In this document: positions 13,603 through 28,852 of the stretch, in pieces
Layout: each line of letters opens with the position of its first letter
How positions within the stretch are numbered: position 1 is the stretch's first letter
Assembly (NCBI RefSeq): GCF_964340395.1
Contig: NC_135553.1
Location: forward strand, 10,494,501 to 10,558,500
Length of the DNA stretch: 64,000 nucleotides
Direction: 5' to 3'
Origin: Glandiceps talaboti
Lineage: Eukaryota > Hemichordata > Enteropneusta > Spengelidae
The notes under the pieces: model-generated
The model's database searches: none
What the model saw: the letters and a program-made list of their open reading frames with translations, nothing else
What the model was told of the DNA's origin: nothing
Position numbers and translations under genes: made by a program

Positions 13603-16600
13603 TAACCATCCTGTATGAAAAAAGTGGAAAAGTGTACCGAAGTGAGAAGTCTGTGACAGAATGAAAGGAAACCATTAGGACAATTAAGCTAAAAACGTAT
13701 TCATGTTTTCAAATTTCCTGTCTTTTTGTAATTGAAATATCATTTACATTTCCTGTTGGCTGTTTTTGTGTAATAAGAAATATTAAATGGAATTTCTGTG
13801 TTCATTTTGTAATCGATCATTTGAATGCTGTCTGGATTACAGCTGGAAAATTATTGTAAAGTTACGAAGTCTGATGCATTTGTTGTAAGTGTTCGTATTA
13901 ACTTACGGTGTAATGTCTTCATGATATACTTCAAATTTATAGAATCTTCGTGATATGAAAATATATATTGAATATATGTGTTGATGACTTCACCTAAATG
14001 CTATAATTGGCCTGGGTGCATGAGTCTACTTCAGCAGGTCCAAGCTAGTGTATGTCGACACCTATTCTCAGTACCTGCAATAAGATTTTACCTCATGCTA
14101 GAGGGTCAAAATAGAACAAGACAGTCCGCTTATTCTCATGCGCACGTATGTGTATGTGTAATGCATGGAGCAGAAATCTATGCATCGACCAATAATAATT
14201 TGAATGTTTGTTATTTTCACAACGCATCTTGGCGGTACAATTCTATTTCAGACACCAAGAACTGTTAACTTCAGCCACCATATGGTAAATGTATGGTATT
14301 GAATCTAAACTATCCTTATAAATGTAATTTCTTTATCTTTTATATGCACATTTTGTGATTTAAATACATGTGAAGGTCATTGAAGTGTTGCAAGTACAGT
14401 TTTGGGTAGTAATGTGGATGTAAAATCTAGTAGCTTACAGCCACTGGGAATGATGAACTCCAGACTCTAAGCATATTGCCAAGTATGATGTTTTGTTGAA
14501 ATATAAATGAGATATATTTCATGTGTGCCAAACTAATTAATTTTCATTATTCAGTTTACAGTAAATTCAGTAAATTGATTACAAGAGGTATTTTGGCAGC
14601 ACGACAGCCTGAGGCAAAACTTAGTCAAATCTGATTTCAATAGGTGTGACCTTAATAGTGAGTGACGGAGGACAATTAAGTCAGGACAAAGTAGTCTTTA
14701 ATATTTAGAAGGAAAAGTGTTCAAAGAGCTATAGATACAGCATTACGGGTCCGAGAAGGGAAAAACTACGGACAAATAGTAATTACCCTCAATTTATAAA
14801 ATTTCATCTAAACCATCAAATTAGACTACACAAATGAGCCAGTCCTATAGATAAGGACTGATACAGCTCCAAGCTTTAATCATGACGCAAATGTAGATCA
14901 TGAAAAGACGAATTACTAGTATGTGATTTGCTAGGATTATACCCATCAAATTATCCATTTCAGATAAAGCAAAGGAGATGTGCAATTTCATAAATCAGGA
15001 TAAAAAATAAATAACATGTCTGTCTACTTCTATTGCAAATCTTACATTCTCAGCTTTAATACATGTTGCCATTATTACCTGTATTACCCATGTTATTGTA
15101 CTTATGAAATAACTTTAGTTTTGAATCAAGCCATAAATTGCTGAGGTTTGTTGTCACCAGCGATAAGCACAACATTTATCTCAGCATTTTCTATGACAGT
15201 AGTTATCCTTTAGAAAACTACTGTGTGATATTTGATACTTAAAAGTCAAAATGAAAACATTATATCAGATCGGCTGTACCTTAGTTTAGGTATGCTTTTC
15301 CTGGACCACAATTTGTATATACACACACATACACACTATACAAAATCTAATGTGCTATTTCAACCATTTCAATGACAGTAGTTTATTTTCTAGAAACTAT
15401 ACTGTGTGAAAAGTACATGCATTGTGATATTTATCGTCAACATGAAAACAACATCTGCACTACATTTGAATGCTCTTGTCCTATCGATGTTCATGATCGA
15501 TATATGCACACTTACAACTGTACACAACATGCATGTGATAATAACGGAACCCAGGATACTGTTGAAATTCAAAGACATCTACATTAAAATCAAATACAAA
15601 TGTTCCAGGTTACCTGGTACAGTACCAGTACTCATCTTTCTTGTAAATTTGTAATCATATGGAGATTCTGTCTGTAAATAATAATATCATTGCAAACCAA
15701 ACATTTCTAACCAGTCTTCAACTGCTGACCAAATTTAATATTCATACCCTTCCAGGACAAGAGCACTATTTTGCATGACAAGAACTGCTGGATTCAGTAT
15801 TTATAGTGTGACAGAACTTGATTTCTATAACAGAACTGAAGACTGAAGAGGAGCTGAGTGTCCTCAAAATATTTGGGTTAGAAACGTAGTTTGCGATGAT
15901 ATTATTGTAATCGTATTGAAATGTAAAAGTATTAAGCCTAGAGGTTTGATGAGTGAACAGAATAGAAACCATAGAGTTACCCATGTACAAGTAATTCACA
16001 GATAGTTTTATAGTCTAAAAGTGCAAAAGTTACTGATAAACAGTCTCTGAAAACTAGTTTATTCAAATCACCAACCTATCGAGGTAGACTCTTTGACAAA
16101 GGTGGCCATAAGGTATATGGATGTAGTATAAGAGTTTATATTCTGTTATCAATCCACATATCCTGGGCAGTGTATCCGGTATGCCTGTGAAATTCTGCTG
16201 ATCATACACGTATAGACGTTCTCATGTTACAGAGTTTACCTTGACTGAAATGGTGATATTTGAAAAGATCAGTATAGTGCTCAATAATGCAGGTGTCATT
16301 TCCTGCAGAGACTATGTAGCAATTCATCTATTCCACGTTTTCCCCACATCACCATGGGTACATTCAGGATGTACATGCTTGGAAAAGGGGAAGTCGAAGC
16401 TGTTTAGACTGTCGTGTGTATCAATTATGAATTGGGGAGAAGCGTCAGCTGCATTATGGTTACAACTACTTGTGGAGATGTGACTGTTCACTGGTGTTCT
16501 ATTTATCTCCTTCTGAGCTTTCTATCTATATGTATTTTATTACATGTATATTGTAGATTAATGTTGTCCTTTTCTTCTGTAGAAGTAGTCTATATGTAAG

Positions 16601-16726
16601 GTACATGTGTATACAAAAAAATTGACAGATAGCAATACATGTATTAAGGTTAAGGTTTTTCTCGAAGCTAAATGCTAACCAATCAACACATGTTGAAATA
16701 TAAAATTTGATTCCTGATTGCAGTAA
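13603..16726. other. Non-coding, nothing recognised
   Basis: Open frames of 60-96 codons on both strands near 14.0, 15.4 and 15.8 kb show no conserved domain, no splice context and mutual overlap, so they are not annotated. Confidence 0.5.
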
Positions 16727-16749
16727 TTTTTTTTTTTTTTTTTTTTTTT
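16727..16749. repeat. Poly-T tract (23 bp)
   Basis: A pure T run followed by a G-rich segment (GAGGAGGGGGTGGGGG). It could be the tail of a minus-strand retroposed sequence, but no body is recognised. Confidence 0.9.
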
Positions 16750-18462
16750 GAGGAGGGGGTGGGGGTGTGTGACATGTTTCAGTGTCCTGCCCACATTATG
16801 AAATCACAAACATATCAGGTTTTACTTGATTCCATTCTTCCAACATCTGGTCAGAATGCTATCAAATGAATCTCATTTGTTCCAAAAAATGACACAGCTC
16901 CAAAATTTAAGACATCAAACTCTGCCAGCTTTAAGTTTCTCACGTTTTGTTTGTTTCCTTGTTTGTAATTTAATATCTGTAAAATAATCTTTTCAGTTAT
17001 TTCCAATTTCACCACTCAGTCAATCTGTCTGTATCATGTAAGAATATAAGTAAATCATTTCTCATTTCATATATCATTTGGTACTTGATAATTTAATTCC
17101 AATTCAAACATTGCAATGTACGTGACACAAGAATGCATGTGACAAAATGGTTTATTGTGGTAAAATCTCATTTCAAGAACATCATTGAAAATATTATCAA
17201 ATTTCCATCCACTGCATCTGGAGACAAAGTTTGTTTTATACCAAATTTAAAATTCTGGTTATGAGTAACTTTATACTCCATGGAAGTTATATTATTCATT
17301 TTGGTATACAATCTATACATGCACATTTGTAAGGACCAGGCATTGCAATTGTATGCAGTATGTTGTATTTTTGATCATGGTACATCCTGAATTGCAACAT
17401 AATTTAATTTTCAGTGAAATCAAATTGTCAATCAGTATAATATTATTGATAAAACAACCTTTTTACTTTCGTCCCTTGAATAAAACCTTTAGTGCAACAT
17501 ACTTACTGTAACAGTGTTGAAAATAGTCCAGATGTATATATACAACATTTAATTAAACCAAATGAGATGCCTGTTGTCTTATCTGATCTTGAACCATTTG
17601 AAAATTAAGATATCAAGATAAATTTCTTGATGTTTTTGATTAAAATTTAATAGAAAGTAGTTAAATATAAAAATAAAAATGTGCTTTCAAGTAACAAATC
17701 CTATTATGAGTTTTACCATACCTTTCTTCCACTTTAAGTATGTTGACAAGAATACTTTAAGATCAGTTCCAGTGAACTAGAATTAGCATATTCCCTTTAA
17801 TATAGAACTTTAGCTTAGACTCTCTGAGTTTAAAGCGTGCCGACTTAAACTGAGCTGTTGCAACCATCACAACACTCATGGTTTCCAGTTTCCTGATAAA
17901 CATCCAATTTAAATTGGAATAGATGCCAAGTATTGATTTCTTGAGAAATATTCAAAGATAACGTAATTCACATACCCTAGATATAAAGCAGCAGGTAGAT
18001 TTAATGGAACTTATAAATGACATCGTTTTTAATGAAAGATTTGCCAGAATCTGATGCCATTGTCAGTCTCAGCAGAACAAATATGTAGACACTGTGGAGC
18101 TGTGACTGTAAATGTTTCTAATGGAATTTCATTGAATAGTCTTAATTCTGAATACAGTGTTATATGTGCTCTTAGAATTTGAAAGGGATTGAAAAAAACC
18201 TATAAGTTTTAGGATATTGAAGGCAATTCAAACAAATTTAGAAATTTGTTAGCTTTATTGAACATACACCTGTGTACACAAAATAGTCAAATGAAATGTT
18301 CGTGTGAACTTTAATGTTGGAGAAATACGTCAGAACAAAAGATTGAATCGTTTCAAAATTTGAGATATTGTATGAAGAGAATGTTAAACCTGTAGTCAAA
18401 ATTTATGAAAACAAATTAGATATACATTTACCTTAATAAATGATTTAGCTTGTAGCCTAAAT
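16750..18462. other. Non-coding, nothing recognised
   Basis: AT-rich sequence without supported genes or clear repeats. Confidence 0.5.
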
Positions 18463-18534
18463 GGAAGCTTGTTAGATTGTATATAACACATAGCCTTTGG
18501 AAGCTTGTTAGATTGTGTATACCACATAGCCTTT
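18463..18534. repeat. 36-bp tandem duplication
   Basis: GGAAGCTTGTTAGATTGT begins both copies (18463 and 18499), each ending CACATAGCCTTT. Looser copies of the same words (TGTAGCC, ACTTGTTAGAT, ATTCTTGACAAAAACTTGTTA) continue to about 18820, suggesting an older and larger repeat. Confidence 0.9.
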
Positions 18535-18820
18535 GTACACAATTAAGACATGTATACATGTCCTTGTGTAAGAGTAATGAGTCAGTAGTCAATATTCTTG
18601 ACAAAAACTTGTTACATAGTTACTTTAAGTGAATATTTGTAGCCTGTGGAAACTTATTAGATGTGTTGCGTGACTGTATTTGTAGCCCTTGGTAAACAAT
18701 TTGGCATCATCATCATCATAGCGAATGTGTTGGAGCGATGAATCAGTAAAATTCTTGACAAAAACTTGTTAGATAAGTGGAGTTTATTATACTTTTTTCA
18801 CCCTTGGTATACATTTGGTA

Positions 18821-21800
18821 TTCAATTGTCTAATATCTTAGCGATATTAAAATAAGATGTTGAAATATTGTCTCGAAAGTTTGTTGACTAGAATTTGGGG
18901 GCACACTCATTGTAGAGGGTATACAAAAGTAGAATAAATTAGTAAAAGGAATTATGGAATGTAAGATTAGTTAATGAATTAAACATGAAAGATTTCATAT
19001 TCGTCAGTCGTGCTTAGTACACTACAGTCTGCTCAAGCTTTCTGATGCAGCTAACACAGGGCTGCATATATGTTGATAATTATTACCACAGTGACTGCAG
19101 CTTTACATGTGTAGGCTTTACATGTTGTTAAGATCAGGCGAACATTCGGCTAATAAATGAGAAAGGAGTTCTTGAGCTATTGGTTCAGAACATGTTCATA
19201 ATAATGAATTTTGAAATAGTAAACTCGCTGTAGAAGCAAAACATTGACACTTTGACTTATATGTCCGGGATATAATTGGCTGTGTTTGTACAGAGAATGG
19301 CAAGCAAGGTTCAGTTTACATTAAGTTAGCAATGTCATAATTGGGCTAATGGCATGATGATGACATTGTCATTTAACACTGTGTGGACAGGAAGTCATTT
19401 TAATATGACCCTTCAGGAGCTGTGGAATATTGGTTTTGATAAAGAAAAAGAGCAGTGTAATTATACTTTTGTATATTTTTTGGTGTTAACAGTTATTGAA
19501 AGCAAGTAGTTTGATTCTGTAAACTGTTTGATGGATAAAAGTAACTGCATGTTTAAAGTGGTTCTGATGTCATGATTGCAAGATGTCATTGACATTTATG
19601 CCAATTAGAATCATTATCTTGAGCTCTATTCCTGCCAGCTTTTGTCAGTCATCAACAGGGGATAACAAAAGCGTGTGATTACAACTAGCTTCCAGTCGAT
19701 ATGATATGCATTTGATAAGTGAATCCAGTCAGTAGTTAGATAATAGGGGATGACCTATGTTCATCTGTCCATCCATCTGTTCATTCTGGCATATTTCTGC
19801 CAACCTACACTCACTTTCAACCAAACCTGGCACAAATGTCAGACACTACATGTATAAGATATGTATACAAGTCACTTTATTCTGTGATCTTGACCATTAT
19901 GGCCAGAGAGTAGCCACATATTTGTTAGAAAAGTGACATTTTCATATTGCATTGTAGCATAGATGTTCATGATGCTATGGTATTCAAATTTAGTGGTAAT
20001 TTTGAGTTATAATGAGTAGAGAATATTTACTAACTATTGTAGCACTGTGCTGTATTCTTCATTTTTTCTGTATAGACATTTTCTGTATGTCATTTGCAAA
20101 ATGTAAAATTGGTCCATTATCTGGTGAAATAAATTCACTCATACAGTTAAATCTTGAATGGTATCAGTGGTACATATAACAGGTGTAAAATTGTACCGGT
20201 ATTGACCGACATGTTTCAGGCTTGTTGATTTCCAGAACATGTAAAAATGTGCCGAGATAAAACACTACCATAGTAAACAGTAGACCTCACGTTACACCTG
20301 CTGCAGTATCTGTTTCTTTATCGCTTTTCAAGGTTTTGTTTAACTCAGTTTTCAAGGCTTTTTTTTTTTTACAACTAACAGTGATGAAATGATATATAAC
20401 AGAGTCTTCCAATACACCAGTCATGTTTGAATAATTTAATTGTCCTCAAAGCAATTTAAATAGAGACCAGTTTGTGAATTAATATATTGACTGAAATATG
20501 GGTTTGAAATTATGCCTTGAGGGGGAGTAACAGCATATATCATATCATTGTGCAGCTATCTCTGCGTCTAGACATTTTGTAATAAAAGAACACAGGAATA
20601 TCGTGCGTCATAGAACAAATTGTGAATTTTCAATATGTGATGTGCATGCTCAAGGCAGAAGAAAGCATGAGATACACGACATGTTAGCACCACATTCAAT
20701 TGGTTTAGTGGCCAGTCTAGTTTTCATCTTTCACTGTTGAACCCCAACTCTATGTTTTTGAATGGCAAATATGTCCATAGATATGATATGAAAAGGACAG
20801 AATCTCTTTAAAGTATGCGTTCATGAATATTTGGTCCATTTGTGTTCAAAATCTCTTCCGAGATCTATATCCATATAATATATTGATGTACAAAGACATG
20901 TACCATTCATTATCCTTGATGTCAGTCATCATAAAGTACTAAAAATAAGTGACTGAAGTATCCAATCAGAAAGTAGCCTATTATGGACTGAGCTATGTGA
21001 GCTTCTTATGAAAAATATTCATCGATCACACAGGGCATAATGTCAGTGTCAATTGTATAGAATCAAAATGTAGATCTGATTTGCTTCTTTTACACTGAGG
21101 TCAAAGCTTAAGTTCTAAGCTAGAATCTACTTATCAATGTGCACGATTTAGTGTGTAGATATAGCCAACCAAGGGTATTTGTCTAAGACTAAGTACTTCC
21201 CAATGTCAAAATCCTGGAATGCTAGTAATGAGTCATCTGTCACATGAGTGCCATTTTCTGGTATTAAAGAGGATGCTAATTTCCTGGAGATCCAAAGCAT
21301 TCCCTCTGTAATCGTAGCCCAAATTTGCCTAATCACGAGGTTGGAAAATGTTAAGTGTAATACATGAAATATAAACCAATTAATTTGAAGCAATATTTAG
21401 AATGGATTGACAAATTAGGTATTCTGGACATGAAAATGAAACTGAAGAAGTAGCGTATTACTGAAGTGTACAGAAATGATGTCATTCAGTTGCCATAGTG
21501 ACTTATCTCTTTATAACTGGGTTTTTGCAGAAATTGGATTGTTTGGGGAAAATAGAAGGGACATGTGGCAGTAGAAAATTATGTACTGAGGGTAATCTAA
21601 ACCCAGGAAGAATTTGCCTGAGAGACTACACTATGTGATGATTGCATTGCAAAGTTTAATACATGTACCTTATCATGCTGTCTATACGGTATGAAAAGTC
21701 CTCAATGTTTGGTCACAGAAAAGTGAAGGGCAAATCTGAAATTTTCCTAGTTAATGTAGAGAATTCAGGTCGGCATGATTTTCTGTTTTTAATTCACTAC

Positions 21801-23089
21801 GTTTTTGCATGCCGTTTGTTCTGTATTAAATCTCATATTTGCTGTCACTATTTTGGAGGGTATATATCCAGGAAGCAAATTCACATCCTAATCCACTTTC
21901 TAGCAGAGGATATTTGTTGTACACAAAAAACTACAAGTTGGGAAAAATGGGATTAATCCAGTCATTGGACATTATGGTATAGAATCATTGTGCAAAGATA
22001 GAAAAGATTCTGAATAATTCTTGATTATTATTGAGGCCACGACATAAATGTAGATAATAGTAGATTCCACTGCATACATTTTACATGGTGAGCAGTTGTA
22101 CATTTTGAAGGAATGGTCTTTGCATAGTACCGATTAAAGTGAAGAAGAAATTTCACAATGAAAATGATAAATAGAATGGTAAATAGATCCAGTGAGGAGA
22201 ACTTATGTGGACAGTATGCATGTTTAGAAGCTTTCTCCAGCAATGATTTGGTGGGTCTTGGGACTTCTGTGTCAGTGAGAGTTCAAGAAGGACAGTTGCT
22301 TTGTCCTTATTTCTAGTGAAATGAGGACACTTTGCCAGACAGTATGATGTAGAGATACACACATGTATTCTTTTAGTGATATTCAAACCATTATCAGCAT
22401 CACAGACAGTATCATAGCAGAATGATAAAAGCCTAGGGGTATGATGAGGGATTCGTTGATTACTTATCTAAGGCCTGGACAGGGTCCGATAGACAAGATA
22501 CCAAATCAGATAAGATGCACTTCTTATCTCCTAAAATTATGAGACAAATTCCACCCATAAGAAGAAAAAGAGAAAAGAAAATGTGCCCTAAGCTCTATTC
22601 GATCTTTAGTTTTAAGCCTGTAGGCTGTGATATCGAGTACAAGGAGGATAGGTAGAGTATTCACTAATGATTCACTATACTGTAGACATTAAACTACCAA
22701 ATCTTATTATGATGCCAAGTGATCTAAGCTTCATATACCCTCCAAGGCATATAGCTTCTCGTAATTATACATGACACGAAGAAAATTTCTTTTCAGCGAT
22801 ATGCCGGTATCTTAGACATAGCCTGAAAACATTACCCAGACAATCAATTTAAAGCAGCTCTGTATGATTTGATTAGACTTGCACTTTTAGTAATTGTAAT
22901 CTATTTTAACTCAGTTCGGAATAAAGAGAAAGATGGTACAACTATTCTATGAGGACCAGATCATGGAAAGCAAGTAATGATAAAAAGGATGAAACAGATC
23001 AATTATAGAAATAGTTTGGTCGTTTGCACATAATTAAAAGAAGGAAGCTAAGATTATCTTTTGTGTAATGCTTATTTTCTAATAACATT
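18821..23089. other. Non-coding, nothing recognised
   Basis: Short open frames near 21.1-22.4 kb have no family resemblance. No RNA gene or element was identified. Confidence 0.5.
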
Positions 23090-23730
23090 GAAGCCATGAG
23101 GGGTTTAAAACGAGTGCTGACTATAAAAGGATTACGGAACTCATTATGAATAACCAAAAACAAGCATACAATAGTATCTCTTGCTAAGAATGGAAATGTT
23201 GTTAATTTTGATGGGTTAGATGAATTGAATTAAAATGTATCAGTATGTATTGATGGGTCTACATCTACACAAAGGAAAGAATTAAATTATTTGTATAAAA
23301 TTAGTAAAAAAATGTACAATGGTATCTCACATTGCTAAAATGAAAACATCATTTGCTCATGTGGGTCAGATAGATTAAAATGTTATTTACAGTACCAAAA
23401 ATGATGGGTCTTCATCTGTACAGAGGAAATTTCATGTTTATCATAGAAAATGTAGGTCTGGTGATGGCGAGGGGGATCATTTATAAACATGTTATTTGTT
23501 AAAAAATAGGTAAAACTAACGGGAGAGGGCTTATAAATGAGCAGGGGTTATACACTGATGTTTACAGTATAGCTGATTAAAAACAAGTTTACTATGTGAT
23601 TTCACACTACAAATGGAAACATTAAATTAGTTTAGACAGGTTAGATGAATTAAAAAGTTTCAGTATGAAAGGTCTGCATCGGCACAAAGGGAATGTGTAA
23701 ATTATTGGTGCTAGTATAAAAAGGTAATCA
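23090..23730. repeat. Degenerate direct repeats, three copies
   Basis: Three segments near 23150-23290, 23300-23430 and 23575-23720 share an order of words: AACAAG or AAATGTAC, TATCTC/TTTCACA-CTA, AATGGAAA, GGTTAGATGAATT-AAAA, CAGTAT, GGGTCTNCATC and ACAAAGGAA. They look like an old tandem array with later insertions and deletions. Confidence 0.6.
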
Positions 23731-25643
23731 AAAATTAATATACACAGTGTACCACTAGGAATACTCAGTTCAACCCACTATCTTTCCTGAAAATACCCAA
23801 TTGAAATGTCAGTAATTCACCAGGGGATCTAGTCTAATAGTATGTAATCTGAGTTGTTTGATTGACTTGGAGTTATTTTGTTCCCATGTCATCGTAATCC
23901 AGTCTTAGAAGTTACAAAAGGGGATTACACATATGTACAGTAAGTCACTAGCAGTACAAAATGCAGGTTTACATGTAGGCATATCGTAATAGCTGACATA
24001 AGTATTACCTACAGAGACATTGTTGTTTGATGTTATCCTATCATCTTTGCGTTACTAAGCTAGTTAGATATCAACAAATTGATCTTTAATAAAACTTTGA
24101 TTGACGTGTTAGAAGTTCTTGCATGGTTGATCTCTGCCAGTGCTTTTTAATTTCCCGTGTAAAATCAAGCAATTACAGAGTGCAGGTTAGTAAGCTGGAT
24201 TGAATGGTGGAAATGTCATGGAAATACAGTAATCTCACCATTAAAATTTCAGATAGAAGCAAATATCTTGTGTCCTTAATAGAAGACAGGTTTAACTACA
24301 TTGTTGTTGTACATTGAATGATATAGGAGTTTCCAACATACTGTGGAAGCCTTAAAATGTTATAGGTGGATTTTGAGAATTGTCTTTAAAAAAATTTGTG
24401 TGGTTCTGATTACACTCAATTTTAGAATAGATTTTTTAAAATTTAAAAATGTAAAAAAAAATGTTTACGTGTAAGTGTCTAGTTCTCTGTGTTATTGTTT
24501 CTTCCCATCAGATATACAGCCATTGCAGATTGGAAGAACAGTTCTAATTGTCTTTTTAAGTTGATGTCAGTTTCCACATCTATTATTTCTTGCGAGACTT
24601 CAAAACTTTTGCGATTTTATTTACTTATTTCATGTTTGTCAACAAACACTGACATATTTAAGAAATATGTGCTTAATCATGGATAAAGTGTCAGTCAGCT
24701 CATCACTATTGCACTGTTATTGTTATACTTTCCTGGTTGCTTGACTTTAATTTCTGTGCTACGAATACATATATGTGGGAAGATAATTTTTTTTTGCCCT
24801 GTTCCAATATGTACAAAATGTACACTACCAGCATGGGTTACTCTCTGTATACATCATGTGTATGATGAGCTTTATTCTTGCATTAATGTCACGAGTGCAA
24901 GTACCTCTCTTTCGAGAATGAAATATGAGCTGAGCGTCTCGCACTCACTGCCATCAATGCTAAATGTAACTCCTAATGAGTGAGTGAGTAGTTGTGACCC
25001 TTGTATTTATGTAGTTAAAGTAGTCGTTCTTTTATAACATTAGTTTGTGTATACATAATCCATTATCACTTGTCAAGATTGATATTGCTTTGTTGTTGAC
25101 CTTAGTATGTCAGGTTTATATTCAACTTTAATAATAAAATCATTATATCCTTAATTCCAATAATTAACTTCATAATTATGACCTTCAAAAGCTGATATGA
25201 GCTTGGTAAATATTAATTATAGTACGAATGGTAATAACATTCATATGTGTTGATCTTTTCTAATATGATTGGCATGGTAGCACTTAAGGTCAATCACCAA
25301 TTACTTTCTGGTTCAATGTTAAAGCATCATCATAAAACCACAGCCTGTTTTACAGTACCGTATAAGACACACTGTCATACTTCACAGTGTTGCAGAAGAA
25401 ATATCAACTCTGGTGTGTGAGAGAAGTGTATCACAAGAACTGTAGAGAATACATCCAACAACAGAGTTCTGTCATTATACTATTAAAGGGCAATATATTG
25501 GATGATGATAAAGATTTTAAATCAGTCATTGCTACACATGATTCTAAGTCCTGTGCCTAACTTTCACTGTTACTTTATTCAAGAAAACTTAAAACTCATT
25601 TTCAGTCAAAATCAAGGAATAGAAAAGAATAATGGGCCACCAC
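23731..25643. other. Non-coding, with one short dispersed repeat
   Basis: No gene is recognised. The segment 25374-25434 is a diverged copy of the short repeat at 11802-11870, with core TTCACAGTGTTGCAGAAG then AAATATCAACTCT. Confidence 0.5.
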
Positions 25644-25850
25644 ATACATTTCAGAAATTGAGGACAAAATGAATGATTTTAGAATGGCCGAATATGGCTT
25701 CCAAGTACTGTGGTTAACTCTATGGGAAGATAAATTAAAAGATTGTCAATTTCCTTGAAGACAAGATGATGAACTCTAGAATTCATTTGTGTTTTCCAAA
25801 GGATCAGGAACAAGCTTTAATTCATATGGCAAACTTTGACAAAACTTCAA
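25644..25850. repeat. Dispersed repeat, copy lacking the 24-bp array
   Basis: The sequence around GTTAACTCTATGGGAAGATA, CCTTGAAGACAAGATGATGA and GAACAAGCTTTAATTCAT matches in order the region 29036-29150 (GTTAACGCTATGGGAAAATA, CCTTGAAAACAGGATGGTGA, GAACAAGCTTTCATGA). Upstream, TACATTTCAGAAATTGAGG here resembles TACATTTTTGAAATAAGG at 28811. The element family is unknown. Confidence 0.65.
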
Positions 25851-28804
25851 ATTGACCCCAATGCACAGTCTACCTTAATATGTAACACTTTAATATGTAG
25901 AATCCTCCTCTCCTTTCCTCTCTTCTCTTTCATATTGCGACAAGGAGTGTCAGAGCAAAAAGACACAGTTGATAAATAGGCCAACTTGGAATCTCTCAAT
26001 GTACTTGAAGGAGATGAGGTTATTGATAATACCAGTGATGAATAGTGTCACAAATTGCTCCTTATCAGAGTCAGAAATAGACATTGTGGCAGCAGTGGCA
26101 GTGGCAGTGGCAGCAGTGTGCTAGTTACAATGTAGATGAAGATCTCTTAGAGTTGTACAGAGTAAGTGAGGGCATCAATGGGTTGAAGGGCAGCCAGGTG
26201 GATTTTTTCTCCCGCTTGTTAGTTGATAATTATAATCTCTATTTTTTGACCCATAAGTGAAGTCATTTTTTGACAGGCATAATTAATTTAACTATGCTTT
26301 GTAATAATGTCATAGATATGGGACCTATAGATGTTAGCCACTTGAGAACTTTATGCAAAAGAAGACTGTCATCTAGTTCCAAAAGATTGTCAGGTTTATG
26401 CCAGGTGCTGTATATTGCAGAATGATTCATTTTTCATGATTTTGCATACATTTGAATAACTTGGCATAACATGACCCTCTTGTCATATTAGCAAATAACA
26501 CATATATCATGTACATTTTACTGTAGTAGATGATGGAAAATTTCTGTACACAGATAGATAATAATTCATGTCTGATTGATTCATATATACTATATAGACA
26601 AAGAGTATTGTAACCCTTGTTAATCACACAACAAGATTTTTATAATCAAACTATTTACGAAAATTTTATTTTGAATATTTTTGTGGAAGTGTCATTTAAA
26701 CTATTGAGCAGTTGTAGTTAACAGTTAATCATAATTTCTCCTCTGAATCATTTGAAGACATTTATCAGCAGAAACTACATTCTACTACATAGATTTATTC
26801 ATAGAATTCATAGTTATTATGACCATGAACATGAAAATAAAGCAATCAGGAAATACACCAGGTGCAATTTAAATTTAATTTTACCACATTAAAGTCATGA
26901 ATTCCCTCGTTAACACACCACCGCCAGCAATTCACAGCATCAAAACCTAGTTAATGTTAATTACATCAATTCAGATGGAACCAAATGGTCTTTTGGTTGC
27001 CTTGACAACAGCTGTCAAAATGACCATAAATTTCATTCTTCACTTTGTGTATTCTGATACACATACATTGTGGATGTATATATATATTTATATTCAAAAA
27101 GTGAATTGTTACGTATTCATGTACATTTGTAGAAGTATATACTTTCAATTTCATGCATCTGCAAAAATCATATCCCTAGAGATTTTACCTAATTTAAATT
27201 AGACTGTGTATTTTAATAAAGAGATATATTCACTTACAAGCAGGTTGTTTATTTTCTATGATTGTATATTTATATAAATCGTTTTGCAGTTTAAGAACGG
27301 GTGTCATTATAGAAAACACAGTTCTAAGATGTCATGACAGCTACATAAACAACTGCCGACATTTTCATTGAAGTAATTGCTGATTGCGACTGTATGGGTT
27401 GTACAAGATATCAGACTTCATAATTATAACAGATATTGTAGAAAACACAGTTCTATAACTTCATGACAGCTAAATTATTGACCCAGGGCAATATTTCATG
27501 AAAATTATCCTTGATTTATGACTATTAGACAGTATAGGGTTGTATAAATCGCCATAATTTATGTATTTTGGTTTCATGAAGAAAGAATTTTGAAAGCAGT
27601 AACTTTAATATACTTTATTTTCTTGGTTTTTATTTCACTTTAAAACACTCATATCCTGTTGTTAGATTTCATTTTCAGCTGTTGTGAAAAACAAGAGATA
27701 GAAAGTCTTCATCCAGTGTTCTGTCAATGAAAGTTTATTGAATGTCACCAACAGAAAGCATAGTATTCTGTAATTGATAAATAAAGTATCTCACAGCATA
27801 CAACTTAATATATTTTATATGCTTTTATTTGATGTTCTGGAAGATTAACAATTTATTGATTGTAGGTAAAGTTTATTTTTATAATAATTATAATATATAT
27901 AGCATACAACGTTTTATAGCAATATTATATATAAGTAATGTATTGAGCACTGTTTACTCCAGCATAGACATTTAGATGTACTGACGTTATGTATAAGGCA
28001 AGATACACAGGAGCCATTACACAGTGTTTTTCATGCTGTTGCGATCATCAGACGACTAATGGCTAGTGGTATAGTTCTGTGAAGTTCCAATTACAAAGTT
28101 CAAAAATTTCATTTCATGTGATATGGTATATACTACTTGTGTACAAAAAACTGACCCTGAACCACCTGACTAAAAGGCTTCACACCTAACTGTGTCTGTG
28201 TATCAGTGAACATTGTCAAAATGATCCATTTGAAGAATAGCTGTGCTGTATTTATCTACTACTGGGTAGTATGCAAATTTAAGTGCTGGCATAAAGATAA
28301 ATATCACCAGAGAATACCTTCATGTTGTTCTCACCATGTATATTGACAAATTGAAATAAAGTTGATTTAAGACCTTTGTGCTCAGTACATGTGTAAAGGT
28401 TAGGAAGCCATCCACATTTCAAGGTTTGTCTGACAATCTGGCTGTATAAAAAGTCTAATGTTTGATCCTTGTAATCCATCAAAATTGTACTACTCTAGAA
28501 TCAAACTCACTTTCTATCAACTTAGTATAAGGTGTCATTGCCCTCCAGATAGAAACTATAAAAACTTGATGTATTTCCCAGTTGCATGGTTATTAATTAG
28601 CTTGGGATGGTCAAATTACTTACATTGTATGTGGGTTTTACTCATTTTAAAACAACCTTTTCAAATATTAAAAGTGATGATTTAAAGATGGAAACGTGTA
28701 GATATTAAAATGTCGTTTGCATCTTGGAAATAAAGATCTTAAACTTCTTCAGTAATTTTGTCTCCAGCCAATCCATACTTAGTATAAGGAAAACTGAGGA
28801 GTCA
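25851..28804. other. Non-coding; one 37-bp duplication
   Basis: No exon is recognised. A short TGGCAG-type run lies near 26090-26118, and a 37-bp segment beginning AGAAAACACAGTTCTA occurs at 27311-27347 and again at 27440-27476. Confidence 0.55.
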
Positions 28805-28852
28805 CAATATACATTTTTGAAATAAGGTCTAAACGCTATCCAATACATCTAT

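Noticed and set aside
13978-14268. 96-codon plus frame
   Set aside because: No conserved motif, no splice context and composition like its surroundings.
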